A stretch of DNA of 64,000 nucleotides from Archangium violaceum Cb vi76 (GCF_000733295.1 NZ_JPMI01000213.1:1-64000), one strand, 5' to 3'. Counted from the first letter of the stretch, positions 26,499-34,476 are shown. The notes: generated from the letters alone by a model not told the origin. Numbers and translations: made by a program.

Positions 26499-27113
26499 TC
26501 ACCCCGAGACGGCCTTCCGCACGGCCGGACGTTGTACGTGGCGCCTGACGTATTCCACCAGCCGCGGATGCCCGTCGAGCAGTCCGAGCGTGTGGGCCAG
26601 GTGCAGGATGGACACCATCACCACATCGGCGGCGGTGAACGCCCCTCCCACGAGGAACTCCCGGTCGCCGAGGCCTCTCTGGATGGTCTCGAGCATGGTC
26701 CCGAGGCGGGTCCTGTGCTTCGTGAGTTCTTCTTCCGAGTGCGCGCCAGGCTTCTGCTCCTCGGACGACCGGACGTCCCAGTAGAACGCCAGCACCACGG
26801 GATCGAGGCTCACCTCGGCGAAGGCCATCCAGTGGTAGTAGGGGCCGCGCTCCGCGGAGTCTATGGGCGGCGCCAGATGCTTCTCCGGGAAGCGGTCGGC
26901 CAGATAGAGGCAGATGGCCAGGGACTCGAGCAGCGTGACGTCTCCGTCCACCAGGGCGGGGAGCTCGCCCAGCGGATGCACGGCCAGGTAGGCGGGGGTG
27001 GTGTTCTCCTGTCGAGCGAGATCGAGCCTGACCAGCTCGTAGGGCACCCCGAGCTCCTCCAGCAGCCATCGGGCACGCGTCGCTCGGGTTCGAGGGGCAA
27101 AGTAGAGCTTCAT
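26499..27113 (-). CDS. Glutathione S-transferase
   Basis: A 204-aa canonical-length GST. MKLYFAPRTRATRARWLLEELGVPYEL is the thioredoxin-like start, with the catalytic polar residue expected in the RTRATR segment; PLGELPALVDGDVTLLESLAICLYLADRF holds the cis-Pro and the Glu-Ser glutathione-binding pair. The C-domain N-cap is VGGAFTAADVVMVSILH. It is divergent from the LysR gene over about 100 bp, a common GST-regulator layout. Confidence 0.9.
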   Translation of the reverse strand: MKLYFAPRTRATRARWLLEELGVPYELVRLDLARQENTTPAYLAVHPLGELPALVDGDVTLLESLAICLYLADRFPEKHLAPPIDSAERGPYYHWMAFAEVSLDPVVLAFYWDVRSSEEQKPGAHSEEELTKHRTRLGTMLETIQRGLGDREFLVGGAFTAADVVMVSILHLAHTLGLLDGHPRLVEYVRRHVQRPAVRKAVSG

Positions 27114-27195
27114 GTGTTGCGCTCCTGCGGTGGGCGGGAGGCGCCAACATGCGACGTCCGGGGGGCCCGAACAATAGGGGCGCGGGTGGACGCAT

Positions 27196-27214
27196 TGTCA
27201 GGCTAGGCTTGACA
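27196..27214. promoter_or_regulatory. LysR-type inverted repeat
   Basis: TGTCA at 27196-27200 and TGACA at 27210-27214 form an inverted repeat with a 9-nt centre, matching the T-N11-A layout of LysR operators. It lies only 3 nt before the lysR ATG and 83 bp upstream of the divergent GST start, so it could repress lysR and activate gst. TTGACAG here also resembles a -35. Confidence 0.5.
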
Positions 27215-27217
27215 GTC

Positions 27218-28117
27218 ATGATCTCACCCGCCGACATGATGCTCTTCGCCGCGGTCGTTCGTGAGGAGAGCTTCACCCGGGCCGCGCGCCAGCTCGGCAT
27301 CACCAAGCAGACCATCAGCGAGCGCATCAGCAAGCTGGAAGAGCGGCTCGGCGTGCGGCTCCTGGAGCGAACGACACGGCGCGTGCGGGTCACCGGGGCC
27401 GGAGTGACGTACTACGAGCGTTGCGCCGCCATCGCCGCGCAGATCGAAGAGGCGAACAGTGAAGTGCAACAGCGTCAGGCGGAGCCCGTCGGCCTGCTGC
27501 GGGTCTCCTCGCCGGTGCTCTACGGGCGGCGTTACCTGACACCCGTGATTTCGGAGTTCCTCACCCGCCATCCCCGGACGCAGGTGGAACTGGTCCTGGC
27601 GGATCGCCGTGTCCACCTCATCGAAGAGGGGCTGGATGTCGGGATTCACATTGGTCCGCTCGACGACTCGTCACTCGTGGCGCGAAAGCTCGGCGAGGGT
27701 CCAGTCCACTTCGTGGCGAGCCCCCGCTTCCTGTCGAAGTACGGCACGCCGAGCGCCCGCGAGCTCCGCTCCGCGCGCTGTATTGGCTTCAGTGCGTTCG
27801 AGACGTGGGAGGCGGAGGGGGTGAAGTCGCGAATCGAGCCGGTCCTGACCGTGAACGACCTCGAGTTCGCGTGTGAGGCGGCCATCGCCGGGGTCGGCAT
27901 CGCGCGCGTGCCGGCCATCCTCTGCCGGGACGCGGTCCGGGACGGCCGGCTGAAGGTGCTCTTCGGTCCCAGGCCCGCCATGCTGCGGGCCATCCACGCC
28001 GTCTACCCGAGCCGGCTGAATCTTCCGGCCAAGGTCCGGCTCTTCGTGGACGCATTGGCAACGCTGGCCGAGCCGGTGCTGCCGCTCCAAAGCGGCTCGC
28101 GGCGAAAGCGCTCGTGA
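27218..28117 (+). CDS. LysR family transcriptional regulator
   Basis: A 299-aa regulator starting MISPADMMLFAAVVREESFT. The winged HTH is SFTRAARQLGITKQTISERISKLEERLGVRLLERTTRRVRVTGAG (residues about 17-60), the classic LysR N-terminus, followed by the effector domain with RVSSPVLYGRRYLTPVISEFL and DVGIHIGPLDDSSLVARKLG. ATG 27218 is preferred over frames starting further upstream because of the HTH position. It faces the GST gene and probably regulates it. Confidence 0.93.
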   Translation: MISPADMMLFAAVVREESFTRAARQLGITKQTISERISKLEERLGVRLLERTTRRVRVTGAGVTYYERCAAIAAQIEEANSEVQQRQAEPVGLLRVSSPVLYGRRYLTPVISEFLTRHPRTQVELVLADRRVHLIEEGLDVGIHIGPLDDSSLVARKLGEGPVHFVASPRFLSKYGTPSARELRSARCIGFSAFETWEAEGVKSRIEPVLTVNDLEFACEAAIAGVGIARVPAILCRDAVRDGRLKVLFGPRPAMLRAIHAVYPSRLNLPAKVRLFVDALATLAEPVLPLQSGSRRKRS

Positions 28118-28130
28118 GAGGATGGCTGCC

Positions 28131-28664
28131 ATGCTCTTCAAGATGTCGGTGTCGGCCCTCCCGGTGACCTTCACGCGCGGGCTCCTGTGTTGCGCATGGC
28201 TGGGGCTTGGGGCCCTGATGGGCACGAGCTGCCGGCCTCCCTTCGCGGCCTGCACCGATGACGCGCGGGAAGACGATGACACGCGGGAACAGGCGCTGGC
28301 GAACCCTCCCCTGTCACACGTCTTCGGCCATGGACCGTTGACGCTCGACGGCCAGGTGGCGTGCCCGGGGGATACGGACTGGCTGTACGCCTATGCGGAC
28401 TGCTGCCACCCGGCCGGGGTGCGCGTGCGCTGGGAGGCGGCTCGGGGAGCGCTGGAGGTCGACCTCCTGGACGCGGAGGGCGTCCCCCTGCCGGTCCCCG
28501 GCACCTCGAGCGGCGATGGCCTCGGTGATGCTGAGCGCCGTGGGGGTGGAGAGGGGGCGCGACAGCTGGAGCTCCGCGATTGGCATTGGAGGCGCCGGGG
28601 CCGCACGGACGCCCACGGGCGTGTGGATCAGGCGAGTGACATCGTGGCAAGAGTGTGGAGATGA
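28131..28664 (+). CDS. Hypothetical lipoprotein with atypical C-terminus
   Basis: ATG 28131 has GAGAGG 9 nt upstream; ATG 28122 abuts the SD and is less likely. The signal (FTRGLLCCAWLGLGALMGTSC) ends in a lipobox (GTSC). The next part, ACTDDAREDDDTREQALANPPLSHVFGHGPLTLDGQVACPGDTDWLYAYADCCHPAGVRVRW, is coding-like, with the DWxYxYxxCCHP segment seen in myxobacterial lipoproteins. After about 28510 the frame loses its GC3 bias and turns Arg/Gly-rich, and better third-position bias is found on the other strand. The C-terminal 45 residues may therefore reflect a past indel or fusion. Confidence 0.55.
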   Translation: MLFKMSVSALPVTFTRGLLCCAWLGLGALMGTSCRPPFAACTDDAREDDDTREQALANPPLSHVFGHGPLTLDGQVACPGDTDWLYAYADCCHPAGVRVRWEAARGALEVDLLDAEGVPLPVPGTSSGDGLGDAERRGGGEGARQLELRDWHWRRRGRTDAHGRVDQASDIVARVWR

Positions 28665-29182
28665 ATCCAGAATCGGCTCTCGAGAACCTGCGGCGGTTGC
28701 TTCTGGGGCAGCGATGGATCGAGGGGACGCGGACCCTCGCGCCGTCCTCGCTCCTGTCCCTGTTCTACGGCGACCAGAGCTCCTTGAAGGAACTGCCCGC
28801 GCTGTCCGCGGCCATGGAGATCTGCGCGCGTGCTCATCCCACCATGCGCGCGGAGGAACTCGCGAGGCTGGATGACGCATTGTCGGAGGTGCTCGGAGAG
28901 GCGCAATCCGAGTTGGATCGCTGGCTCGAGGCCTGGCTGGATTCGAAGGTGGAGAAGGTGACGGAGCCGGATGAGCGCTTCGCCAGGAGTTCGGCCTTCG
29001 TGGAGCAGCTCCTCGGTGTCCCGGACGCACCTCGCATCCGGCTGAGCCTGCAGGACATCGAGCGCATGAATCAGGTGGACAGGGCCTTCACGAAGCTGTT
29101 CCGCCTGCCGACGCTGAAGTTGCTCGGCGGGGCCGGTGCTGCATGGCTGGTCGCATCACCCTCTCGGAGCCTCCGCCGCTGA
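28661..29182 (+). CDS. Hypothetical protein, 173 aa
   Basis: ATG 28661 overlaps the upstream TGA (ATGA). Residues 1-150 are alpha-helical and charged (ENLRRLLLG; DDALSEVLGEAQSELDRWLEAWLDSKVEKV), and the C-terminus (TLKLLGGAGAAWLVASPSRS) is weakly hydrophobic. I recognise no domain. Its stop codon coincides with the first TGACGTGTCA palindrome of the downstream promoter region. Confidence 0.6.
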   Translation: MNPESALENLRRLLLGQRWIEGTRTLAPSSLLSLFYGDQSSLKELPALSAAMEICARAHPTMRAEELARLDDALSEVLGEAQSELDRWLEAWLDSKVEKVTEPDERFARSSAFVEQLLGVPDAPRIRLSLQDIERMNQVDRAFTKLFRLPTLKLLGGAGAAWLVASPSRSLRR

Positions 29183-29210
29183 CGTGTCAGCCTCCATCAC
29201 TGACGTGTCA
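29180..29210. promoter_or_regulatory. Tandem TGACGTGTCA palindromes upstream of the ferritin-like gene
   Basis: Two identical 10-bp palindromes, TGACGTGTCA at 29180-29189 and 29201-29210, are part of a 17-bp direct repeat (CTGACGTGTCAGCCTCC). They are 21 bp apart (two helical turns), so two dimers could bind on the same face. The near palindrome ends 147 nt before the GTG of the ferritin-like gene. The same arrangement is found at 38951-39001 and 46756-46786. Confidence 0.72.
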
Positions 29211-29357
29211 GCCTCCGTTGCTGGCATGCTCCCAGGGGCGGGCATCACCGTAAGGGACTGAAATGACTGGCGCCTGTCTTCCGCGGGCTCCCTGGCGCGG
29301 ACGTTGCTCTCCACGACATCCATCCACAGCACCCCCACGACAACCTCGGAGATCCTT

Positions 29358-30365
29358 GTGCAAAACAAAACCTGGACCGACGCCGCCCTCCTCGACCATC
29401 TCCAGAAAGCCGTCTACCTGGAGCTGTGGACCATCCCCCTCTACCTGACGGCCGCCTATTCCTTGCAGGTTCCTGGCACGGGCGCCGATTCTCCACCCCA
29501 TGAGGTGACCCTCCGCGGCAAGAAGAACCCCAATCGCAGCCGGGAGCAGCTCGCCTTCAACAACATCTATTCGGTCGTCGTGCAGGAGATGCTGCACCTC
29601 GAGCTGGCCAGCAACCTCTTCAATGCGCTGTTCGCCCCCAAGGGATACTCGCCGAAGTTCACGGGCGAATGGGCGCCGCGGTACGACAGGTTCCCGTCCT
29701 GGATCGCGCTCAACAGGCCCGTGCAGCTCGGACCGGTGAACCCCGAGCAGATGTCCCTTCTGGCCGCCATCGAGACCCCCGAGCCCAAGACCGATGGCGC
29801 GCCGAACGGGCCGCAGGAGGTCTACGATTCCATCGGCCAATTCTACATGGCCATCGAGCAGGGCATCAATCAGCGCTGGAACGAGCTCTACCAGCCCGGC
29901 GCGGACCACCGGCAGAAGAGCGAGTTCGCCAACCCGCAGTACAAGAACGACGATTACACCGGATTCAGTAGCACCATCGGCGGCGACAGCCGCACCGCGC
30001 TCAAACAGGCGAATGGGGTGATCCAGGCCATCATCGGGCAGGGTGAGGGCAACCAGGGCCCGGTCATCGAGTCGGACCTTCGCCCCGAGGACGCGAACGA
30101 TCTCGAGGATCAGTTCAGCCATTTCGCGCGATTCCGCATGGTGCAGGCGATGCTGAAGTTCGGCGGTCCGCTGAAGACCTATCCCACCACGGGGAGCAGT
30201 GGGCTCGCGGCCGCGCAGCAGCAGCTCACCGCGGGCTTCACGAGCCTCTTGTCCGCGTTGGAGAAGGGCTATGCGGGGGACGACGAGCTCGACCTCGGTA
30301 GCATGTGGGCTCTCCCCACGCAGATCGTGTCCGTGTGGGCCGCGGGAGGAGTGCCGCGGTTCTAG
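29358..30365 (+). CDS. VioB-type ferritin-like (iminophenyl-pyruvate dimer synthase domain) protein
   Basis: A 335-aa protein. GTG 29358 (start VQNKTWTDAALLDHLQKA) has CGGAG 7 nt upstream; a longer frame from TTG 29304 lacks an SD. Ferritin-like metal ligands are visible: LQKAVYLELWTIPLYL holds the first Glu, then VVVQEMLHLELASNLFNAL (E-x2-H, the carboxylate-His pair), and a second Glu-containing helix, YMAIEQGINQRW. This is the Ferritin-like (Pfam PF12902) fold first known from VioB/RebD, where it couples two indole imines. Whether this protein is an enzyme in a biosynthetic path is unknown. Related proteins are often encoded near LodA-like oxidases, and it shares promoter palindromes with the LodA-like locus here. 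Confidence 0.82.
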   Translation: MQNKTWTDAALLDHLQKAVYLELWTIPLYLTAAYSLQVPGTGADSPPHEVTLRGKKNPNRSREQLAFNNIYSVVVQEMLHLELASNLFNALFAPKGYSPKFTGEWAPRYDRFPSWIALNRPVQLGPVNPEQMSLLAAIETPEPKTDGAPNGPQEVYDSIGQFYMAIEQGINQRWNELYQPGADHRQKSEFANPQYKNDDYTGFSSTIGGDSRTALKQANGVIQAIIGQGEGNQGPVIESDLRPEDANDLEDQFSHFARFRMVQAMLKFGGPLKTYPTTGSSGLAAAQQQLTAGFTSLLSALEKGYAGDDELDLGSMWALPTQIVSVWAAGGVPRF

Positions 30366-30459
30366 GCCCTCCGTACCCCATCCCGTCCGGGCGGGAATAG
30401 AACCCGCCCCGGAGCGGGCCTGGCGGATGAGCCGGAAAAATCATCGTGAGGCGGGGCCA

Positions 30460-30486
30460 TGTCACGGCCGGCCCGGGTGTTTCGTC
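30460..30486 (+). promoter_or_regulatory. ECF41-type promoter
   Basis: TGTCACG at 30460-30466 and CGTC at 30483-30486, separated by 16 nt, match the known ECF41 promoter (TGTCACA -35, CGTC -10) apart from the last base of the -35. It lies about 30 nt upstream of the carboxymuconolactone decarboxylase-like gene that overlaps the ECF41 sigma gene, as expected for autoregulation. Confidence 0.75.
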
Positions 30487-30516
30487 CTGGGGGCGGGCAG
30501 GTATTTTTCGCCCGGA

Positions 30517-30990
30517 ATGGAGCCGCACATGGACCCGAGGTTGAATCCCTTCGCGACCGCGCCGGAACTGTTGAAGGCCATGATTTCCCTGAGCGAGAAG
30601 GTCGAGAGCAGTGGGCTCGAGAAGAGCCTCCTGGAGCTGGTGAAGATCCGCGCCTCGCAGCTCAACGGATGCGCTTTCTGCATCCACATGCACACCCGTG
30701 ACGCCCGCGCGCACGGGGAGACCGAGGAGCGCATCTACCTGTTGAATGGTTGGCGGGAGTCGCCCCTCTACACGGAGCGCGAGCGGGCGGCCCTGCGCTG
30801 GACCGAGGCCCTGACGCTCGTCTCCCAGACGCACGCCCCGGACGCGGACTACGAGGCGCTCCAGGCGCACTTCTCCCAGGAGGAGGTGGTGAAGCTGACC
30901 CTGGCCATCACCACCATCAACGCCTGGAACCGGATTGCCATCGGTTTCCGGAGCATTCATCCGGTAGCCTCGCGCAGTGATGCCGCCTGA
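30517..30990 (+). CDS. Carboxymuconolactone decarboxylase/AhpD-like protein
   Basis: A 157-aa protein from ATG 30517 (alternative ATG 30529). The redox-type motif LNGCAFCIHMHTRDA (Cys52 and Cys55) with the following ERIYLLNGWRESPLYTERERAALRWTEALT is characteristic of the CMD/AhpD alkylhydroperoxidase family. Cys-x-x-Cys enzymes of this group act as peroxidases or decarboxylases. ECF41 sigma genes usually have such a partner; here the stop overlaps the sigma gene's start region by 11 nt. Confidence 0.9.
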   Translation: MEPHMDPRLNPFATAPELLKAMISLSEKVESSGLEKSLLELVKIRASQLNGCAFCIHMHTRDARAHGETEERIYLLNGWRESPLYTERERAALRWTEALTLVSQTHAPDADYEALQAHFSQEEVVKLTLAITTINAWNRIAIGFRSIHPVASRSDAA

Positions 30991-31858
30991 AGACAGTCCC
31001 ACGAGTACCTTCGATCCACTCCGCCCGCGCCTGCTCCGCATCGCCTACCGGATGCTGGGGAGTGCCGCGGAAGCGGAGGACGTGGTGCAGGACGCCTACC
31101 TGCGCTGGCACCAGACGGACCGGGCCGCCGTCCGGGACGCTGGCGCCGTGCTCGTGCGCACGGTGACGCGCCTGTGCCTGGACATCCTGAAGTCCGCCCG
31201 CGTCCGGCGCGAGGAGTACATGGGCACGTGGCTGCCCGAGCCCATCGTCGAGCCCATGGAGGGTGATGACTTGACGCTGACCCTGATGATGGCCCTGGAG
31301 CGCCTGTCACCCCTGGAGCGGGCCGCCTTCCTGCTCCACGACGTGTTCGGCATGGACTTCGACGAGGTGGCCCGGGCGATTGACCGCGATCCCGCCGCCT
31401 GCCGGCAGCTCGCCAGCCGGGCGCGCGGCCACGTGCGCGAGGCCCGGCCCCGCTTTCCCGTGACGGAAGACCAGGGGCGCGAGCTGGCCTCGGCGTTCTT
31501 CACCGCGACCCGGAGCGGAGACCTGGGCGCGCTCCAGGCGCTGCTCGCCCAGGACGTGGTCCTGTACTCCGACGGCGGCGGCAAGGCGAAGGCGGCCCTC
31601 AATCCCATCTACGGACTGGAAAAGAACCTGCGCTTCGTCACGGGGCTGCTGCAGCGCACGGGCCCCAACGCCTCCCGCCTCGTGTACGAGGGGAAGATCG
31701 ACGGGCTGCCCGGCTTCGTGACCGTCGAGGCCGATGGCTTGTGGCAGAGCACGGCCCTCGCCATCGAGGAGGGCCGGATCGTCACCATCTACATCACGCG
31801 CAACCCCGACAAGCTGCGCGCGCTCCTCAAGTCCTTGCATGAGGACACGCCGTCCTAG
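30980..31858 (+). CDS. ECF41-family RNA polymerase sigma factor
   Basis: A 292-aa protein. Sigma2 is LRIAYRMLGSAAEAEDVVQDAYLRWH, sigma4 is LERLSPLERAAFLLHDVFGMDFDEVARAIDRDPAACRQLASRARGHV. A WLPEP motif lies in the linker, and the C-terminal SnoaL-like extension holds DGGGK and NPDKL, the hallmarks of group ECF41, whose extension modulates activity without an anti-sigma factor. Start: ATG 30980, or GTG 30977. The promoter at 30460-30486 fits its recognised sequence. Confidence 0.93.
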   Translation: MPPEDSPTSTFDPLRPRLLRIAYRMLGSAAEAEDVVQDAYLRWHQTDRAAVRDAGAVLVRTVTRLCLDILKSARVRREEYMGTWLPEPIVEPMEGDDLTLTLMMALERLSPLERAAFLLHDVFGMDFDEVARAIDRDPAACRQLASRARGHVREARPRFPVTEDQGRELASAFFTATRSGDLGALQALLAQDVVLYSDGGGKAKAALNPIYGLEKNLRFVTGLLQRTGPNASRLVYEGKIDGLPGFVTVEADGLWQSTALAIEEGRIVTIYITRNPDKLRALLKSLHEDTPS

Positions 31859-31981
31859 CGGACGTCCCTCCATCCGGGTTCGCCCCCCTCTCCGCTTCCA
31901 CTCCAGGGCAACCTCCAGTTCCTCTGAGCGGTGGGGGTTGCTTCCCGGCTTCGCGGCAGACGACCTTGTCGTGCCACCCCC

Positions 31982-32089
31982 TCAACGGAGCTGATGCTCT
32001 TGGATGTACCGTGCGTGGTTGTCTCCACCGAAAGCCGTTCCCGCCAGCAGCGCGCCTGCCAGTGTCAGCAGCTTCTTCGCTTGTCTCAT
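31982..32089 (-). CDS. Putative 35-aa secreted peptide
   Basis: ATG at 32087-32089 with AGGAGAG 6 nt upstream opens MRQAKKLLTLAGALLAGTAF, a convincing short signal peptide ending near TAFGG, then 14 residues (DNHARYIQEHQLR) to a stop. It could be a small secreted peptide or the stump of a larger decayed gene; the neighbouring fragments favour decay. Confidence 0.4.
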   Translation of the reverse strand: MRQAKKLLTLAGALLAGTAFGGDNHARYIQEHQLR

Positions 32090-32114
32090 GGCCCTCTCCT
32101 TTTGACCGCCAACG

Positions 32115-32340
32115 TCGGCCCCCGGGGCTCGAGCAAGGTGTACGTGCATTCCGTGGAGCGCGCCTCGCGCCAGCACCGCTTCTCCCGTGAGTGCTCGCTC
32201 CCGCTGCCGGTGCTCTCCATCGCCATGCCGGAAGAGACCTTCCGGGACTTCGCCGTGCCCGACGGTGGCGGCGTCCTCTACTCCGTCCGCACCCTGGAGG
32301 GCGTGACGCTGCGGCGCTACACCTGCCGCCGAGCCGCTGT
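32115..32340 (+). pseudogene. Coding-like fragment of unknown gene
   Basis: An open stretch with strong G/C third positions reads SSKVYVHSVERASRQHRF ... LPVLSIAMPEETFRDFAVPDGGGVLYSVRTLEG. It has no start with an SD and loses its bias before a distant stop at 32464. I do not recognise the family. It looks like an internal piece of a lost gene. Confidence 0.4.
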
Positions 32341-32364
32341 CCGGTCAGAACCTGGTACGGATTT

Positions 32365-32482
32365 TCAGAACTTCACGACGACCGACTCGGCACTGCGGTT
32401 CGCGGGCCCGTGGAACACCACTTCCACGTTGTTTCCATCGGGATCGAGCAGGAAGGCCGCGTAGTAGCCGGGATGGTAGGGA
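32365..32482 (-). pseudogene. C-terminal fragment of a VOC/glyoxalase-family gene
   Basis: The reverse strand reads PYHPGYYAAFLLDPDGNN, then VEVVFHG and VVVKF, and a stop. The YAAFLxDPDGNxVE(V/A)V pattern is the C-terminal metal/substrate strand of vicinal-oxygen-chelate proteins. The remaining ~80-100 residues are missing; the upstream DNA belongs to another fragment. Confidence 0.7.
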
Positions 32483-32489
32483 CGGATGC

Positions 32490-32573
32490 TGGTTCACCAC
32501 CGTCACCACCTTCGGAGCCCCGCTTCATGCGCTGGCCGAGGAAATCACCATCGAGCAGTTCCATCCGCGCTGA
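32490..32573 (+). pseudogene. C-terminal fragment of an MmyB-domain XRE regulator
   Basis: A 27-codon frame, WFTTVTTFGAPLHALAEE then ITIEQFHPR and TGA, matches the end of the MmyB-like ligand-binding domain of XRE regulators (xxFTTVxTFGTPxDxxxxELxIExFFPxD). Everything upstream of it is lost and its left end abuts the VOC fragment in opposite orientation. Confidence 0.6.
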
Positions 32574-32686
32574 GCCATGGGCGGCAAGAAGCGCCAGGCG
32601 GTGGACCGTGTATGCAATCAACTCCGAAGCTTTTCGTAGGCGTCTTGCCACGGCGGCTCATCACGAGCCCTCCCCGGAAGCCACCC

Positions 32687-34264
32687 ATGAACCAGACTCC
32701 GTCCCGATTCGCCTCCATCACCCTCGCGGGCCTCGCAGCCATCGGTCTTCTCACGGCCGCGGACACGCGCAAGCCCGCCACCCAGTGGCTCGCGCGCCCC
32801 ACCGAGGCCGCACGCATCGCCCGGGTGGAAGCGGGCCTCTCACCCATCACCCTCCCCGGCGAGGCCCCCCGTAGCCTGTCGCTCCAGCAATGGATGGAGC
32901 TGTACAAGATTCCCGGCGTCAGTATCGCCGTCTTCGACCAGGGCGCCCTCGTCTGGGCCAAGGCCTACGGCGTCAAGCAGGCCGGCGGCTCCGAGCCCGT
33001 CACCGTCGACACCCTCTTCCAGGCCGCTTCCATCAGCAAACCAGTCACCGCCCTCGCGGCCATGCACCACGCCGAGAAGCGGCACTGGCCGCTCGACGCG
33101 AACATCAATGAGCTCCTCACCTCGTGGAAGGTGCCGGACAACGACTTCACGAAGGAGCAGAAGGTCACCCTCCGCCGGCTGCTCGCCCACAACGCCGGCA
33201 CGACGGTCCACGGCTTCCGCGGCTACGCGGCGGGTGAGCCCGTTCCCTCTCCCCAGGGGATTCTCGACGGCGAGACACCCGCGAACTCCGGCCCCGTGCG
33301 CGTCGACACCGTGCCCGGCACCGTGACGCGCTACAGCGGCGGCGGCACCGTCATCGTCCAGCAGATGCTCGTCGACCGGCTCCAGAAGCCCTTCCCGCAC
33401 ATCATGAAGGAGACCGTCTTCGCACCGCTCGGCCTGAAGCACAGCACCTTCGAGCAGCCCCTCCCCAAGGCCCTGGAGTCCCAGGCCGCCATCGGCACGC
33501 GCCCCGGCGGCACGAGCCTCGAGGGCCGCTGGCACACCTACCCGGAGATGGCCCCCGCCGGCCTGTGGACCACGCCGTCCGACCTGGCTCGCGTCGCCCT
33601 CGAGGTCTCCAAGGCCTGGAATGGCAAGTCCCGGCGCATTGTCTCCCCGGCCATGGCGAAGCAGATGCTCACCCGCCAGTCCGAGACCTTCGGCATCGGC
33701 TTCATGCGCAGCCCCGGCGTGGAGTGGTTCGGCCACGGCGGCGCGAACGAGGGCTACCGCGCCTTCTTCATGGCCTTCTCCGACTCGGGCAGCGGCCTCG
33801 CCATCATGACGAACTCGGATGACGGCTCGCGCCTCTTCGATCGACTCATCGCCAGCGTGGTCACCGAGTACGGCTGGAAGGGCTTCACCGCCATGCCCGA
33901 CAGCCCGGCCACGACGGTGGACCTGGTCCTGCGCTTCCAGGGCACCGACGCCGCTCTCGCCTGGTTCAAGAACCACGAGAAGAACGCGGGCCCGGATGCG
34001 GAGCCCTCCTCCAGCATCCTCAACGAGATGGGGTACTCGCTGCTGCGCGAGAAGAAGGTCGCTGACGCCGTGAAGGTCTTCGAGGCCAACGCCGAACTCC
34101 ATCCCGACGACGCCAACACCCACGACAGCCTTGGCGAGGCCTATGCCGAGGCTGGCCGGAAGGACGAGGCCATCAGCCGCTACAGGAAGTCGCTCGAGCT
34201 CGACCCGAAGAACGGCAACGCCGTGAAGATGCTGGAGAGGCTCGGCGCGGCCACCACGAAGTGA
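32687..34264 (+). CDS. Serine beta-lactamase-like hydrolase with C-terminal TPR repeats
   Basis: A 525-aa exported protein. A signal peptide (RFASITLAGLAAIGLLTAAD) precedes the beta-lactamase/transpeptidase fold: Ser115-x-x-Lys118 (SISK), Tyr216 in RYSGGG (YxN position occupied by Gly), and a third-box FGHGGANEG. The last about 90 residues carry two TPR motifs (ILNEMGYSLLREKKVADAVKVFEANAELHPDD and THDSLGEAYAEAGRKDEAISRYRKSLELDPKN). Esterase or peptidase activity is more likely than beta-lactam hydrolysis. The TPR tail suggests a protein partner. A hairpin at 34353-34388 ends the transcript. Confidence 0.88.
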   Translation: MNQTPSRFASITLAGLAAIGLLTAADTRKPATQWLARPTEAARIARVEAGLSPITLPGEAPRSLSLQQWMELYKIPGVSIAVFDQGALVWAKAYGVKQAGGSEPVTVDTLFQAASISKPVTALAAMHHAEKRHWPLDANINELLTSWKVPDNDFTKEQKVTLRRLLAHNAGTTVHGFRGYAAGEPVPSPQGILDGETPANSGPVRVDTVPGTVTRYSGGGTVIVQQMLVDRLQKPFPHIMKETVFAPLGLKHSTFEQPLPKALESQAAIGTRPGGTSLEGRWHTYPEMAPAGLWTTPSDLARVALEVSKAWNGKSRRIVSPAMAKQMLTRQSETFGIGFMRSPGVEWFGHGGANEGYRAFFMAFSDSGSGLAIMTNSDDGSRLFDRLIASVVTEYGWKGFTAMPDSPATTVDLVLRFQGTDAALAWFKNHEKNAGPDAEPSSSILNEMGYSLLREKKVADAVKVFEANAELHPDDANTHDSLGEAYAEAGRKDEAISRYRKSLELDPKNGNAVKMLERLGAATTK

Positions 34265-34352
34265 TTGGGCTCTCGGGTTGGAGCCGCGTCAGGAAGGACA
34301 GGTCGCGTGCGGCTTCGGGGGCCACGACGAGGCGCGCGGCCTGGATCCTGAT

Positions 34353-34388
34353 GACAGGCTCCCCTCCGAGAGGAGGGGCTCGCCTGTC
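34353..34388 (+). terminator. Stem-loop after the serine hydrolase gene
   Basis: GACAGG pairs with CCTGTC and, inside, CCCCTCC pairs with GGAGGGG around a GAGA tetraloop, a long GC-rich stem 89 bp past the stop. No clear U-tract follows, so it may be a terminator or an RNA 3' end hairpin. Confidence 0.55.
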
Positions 34389-34476
34389 CCTGGCTACCTC
34401 CCCCACTTCCCGAACACACAGGTGAGCACATTCCTACATGGTGGCTCGGTGGGGAACGGACGCGCGAAACGCGGAA

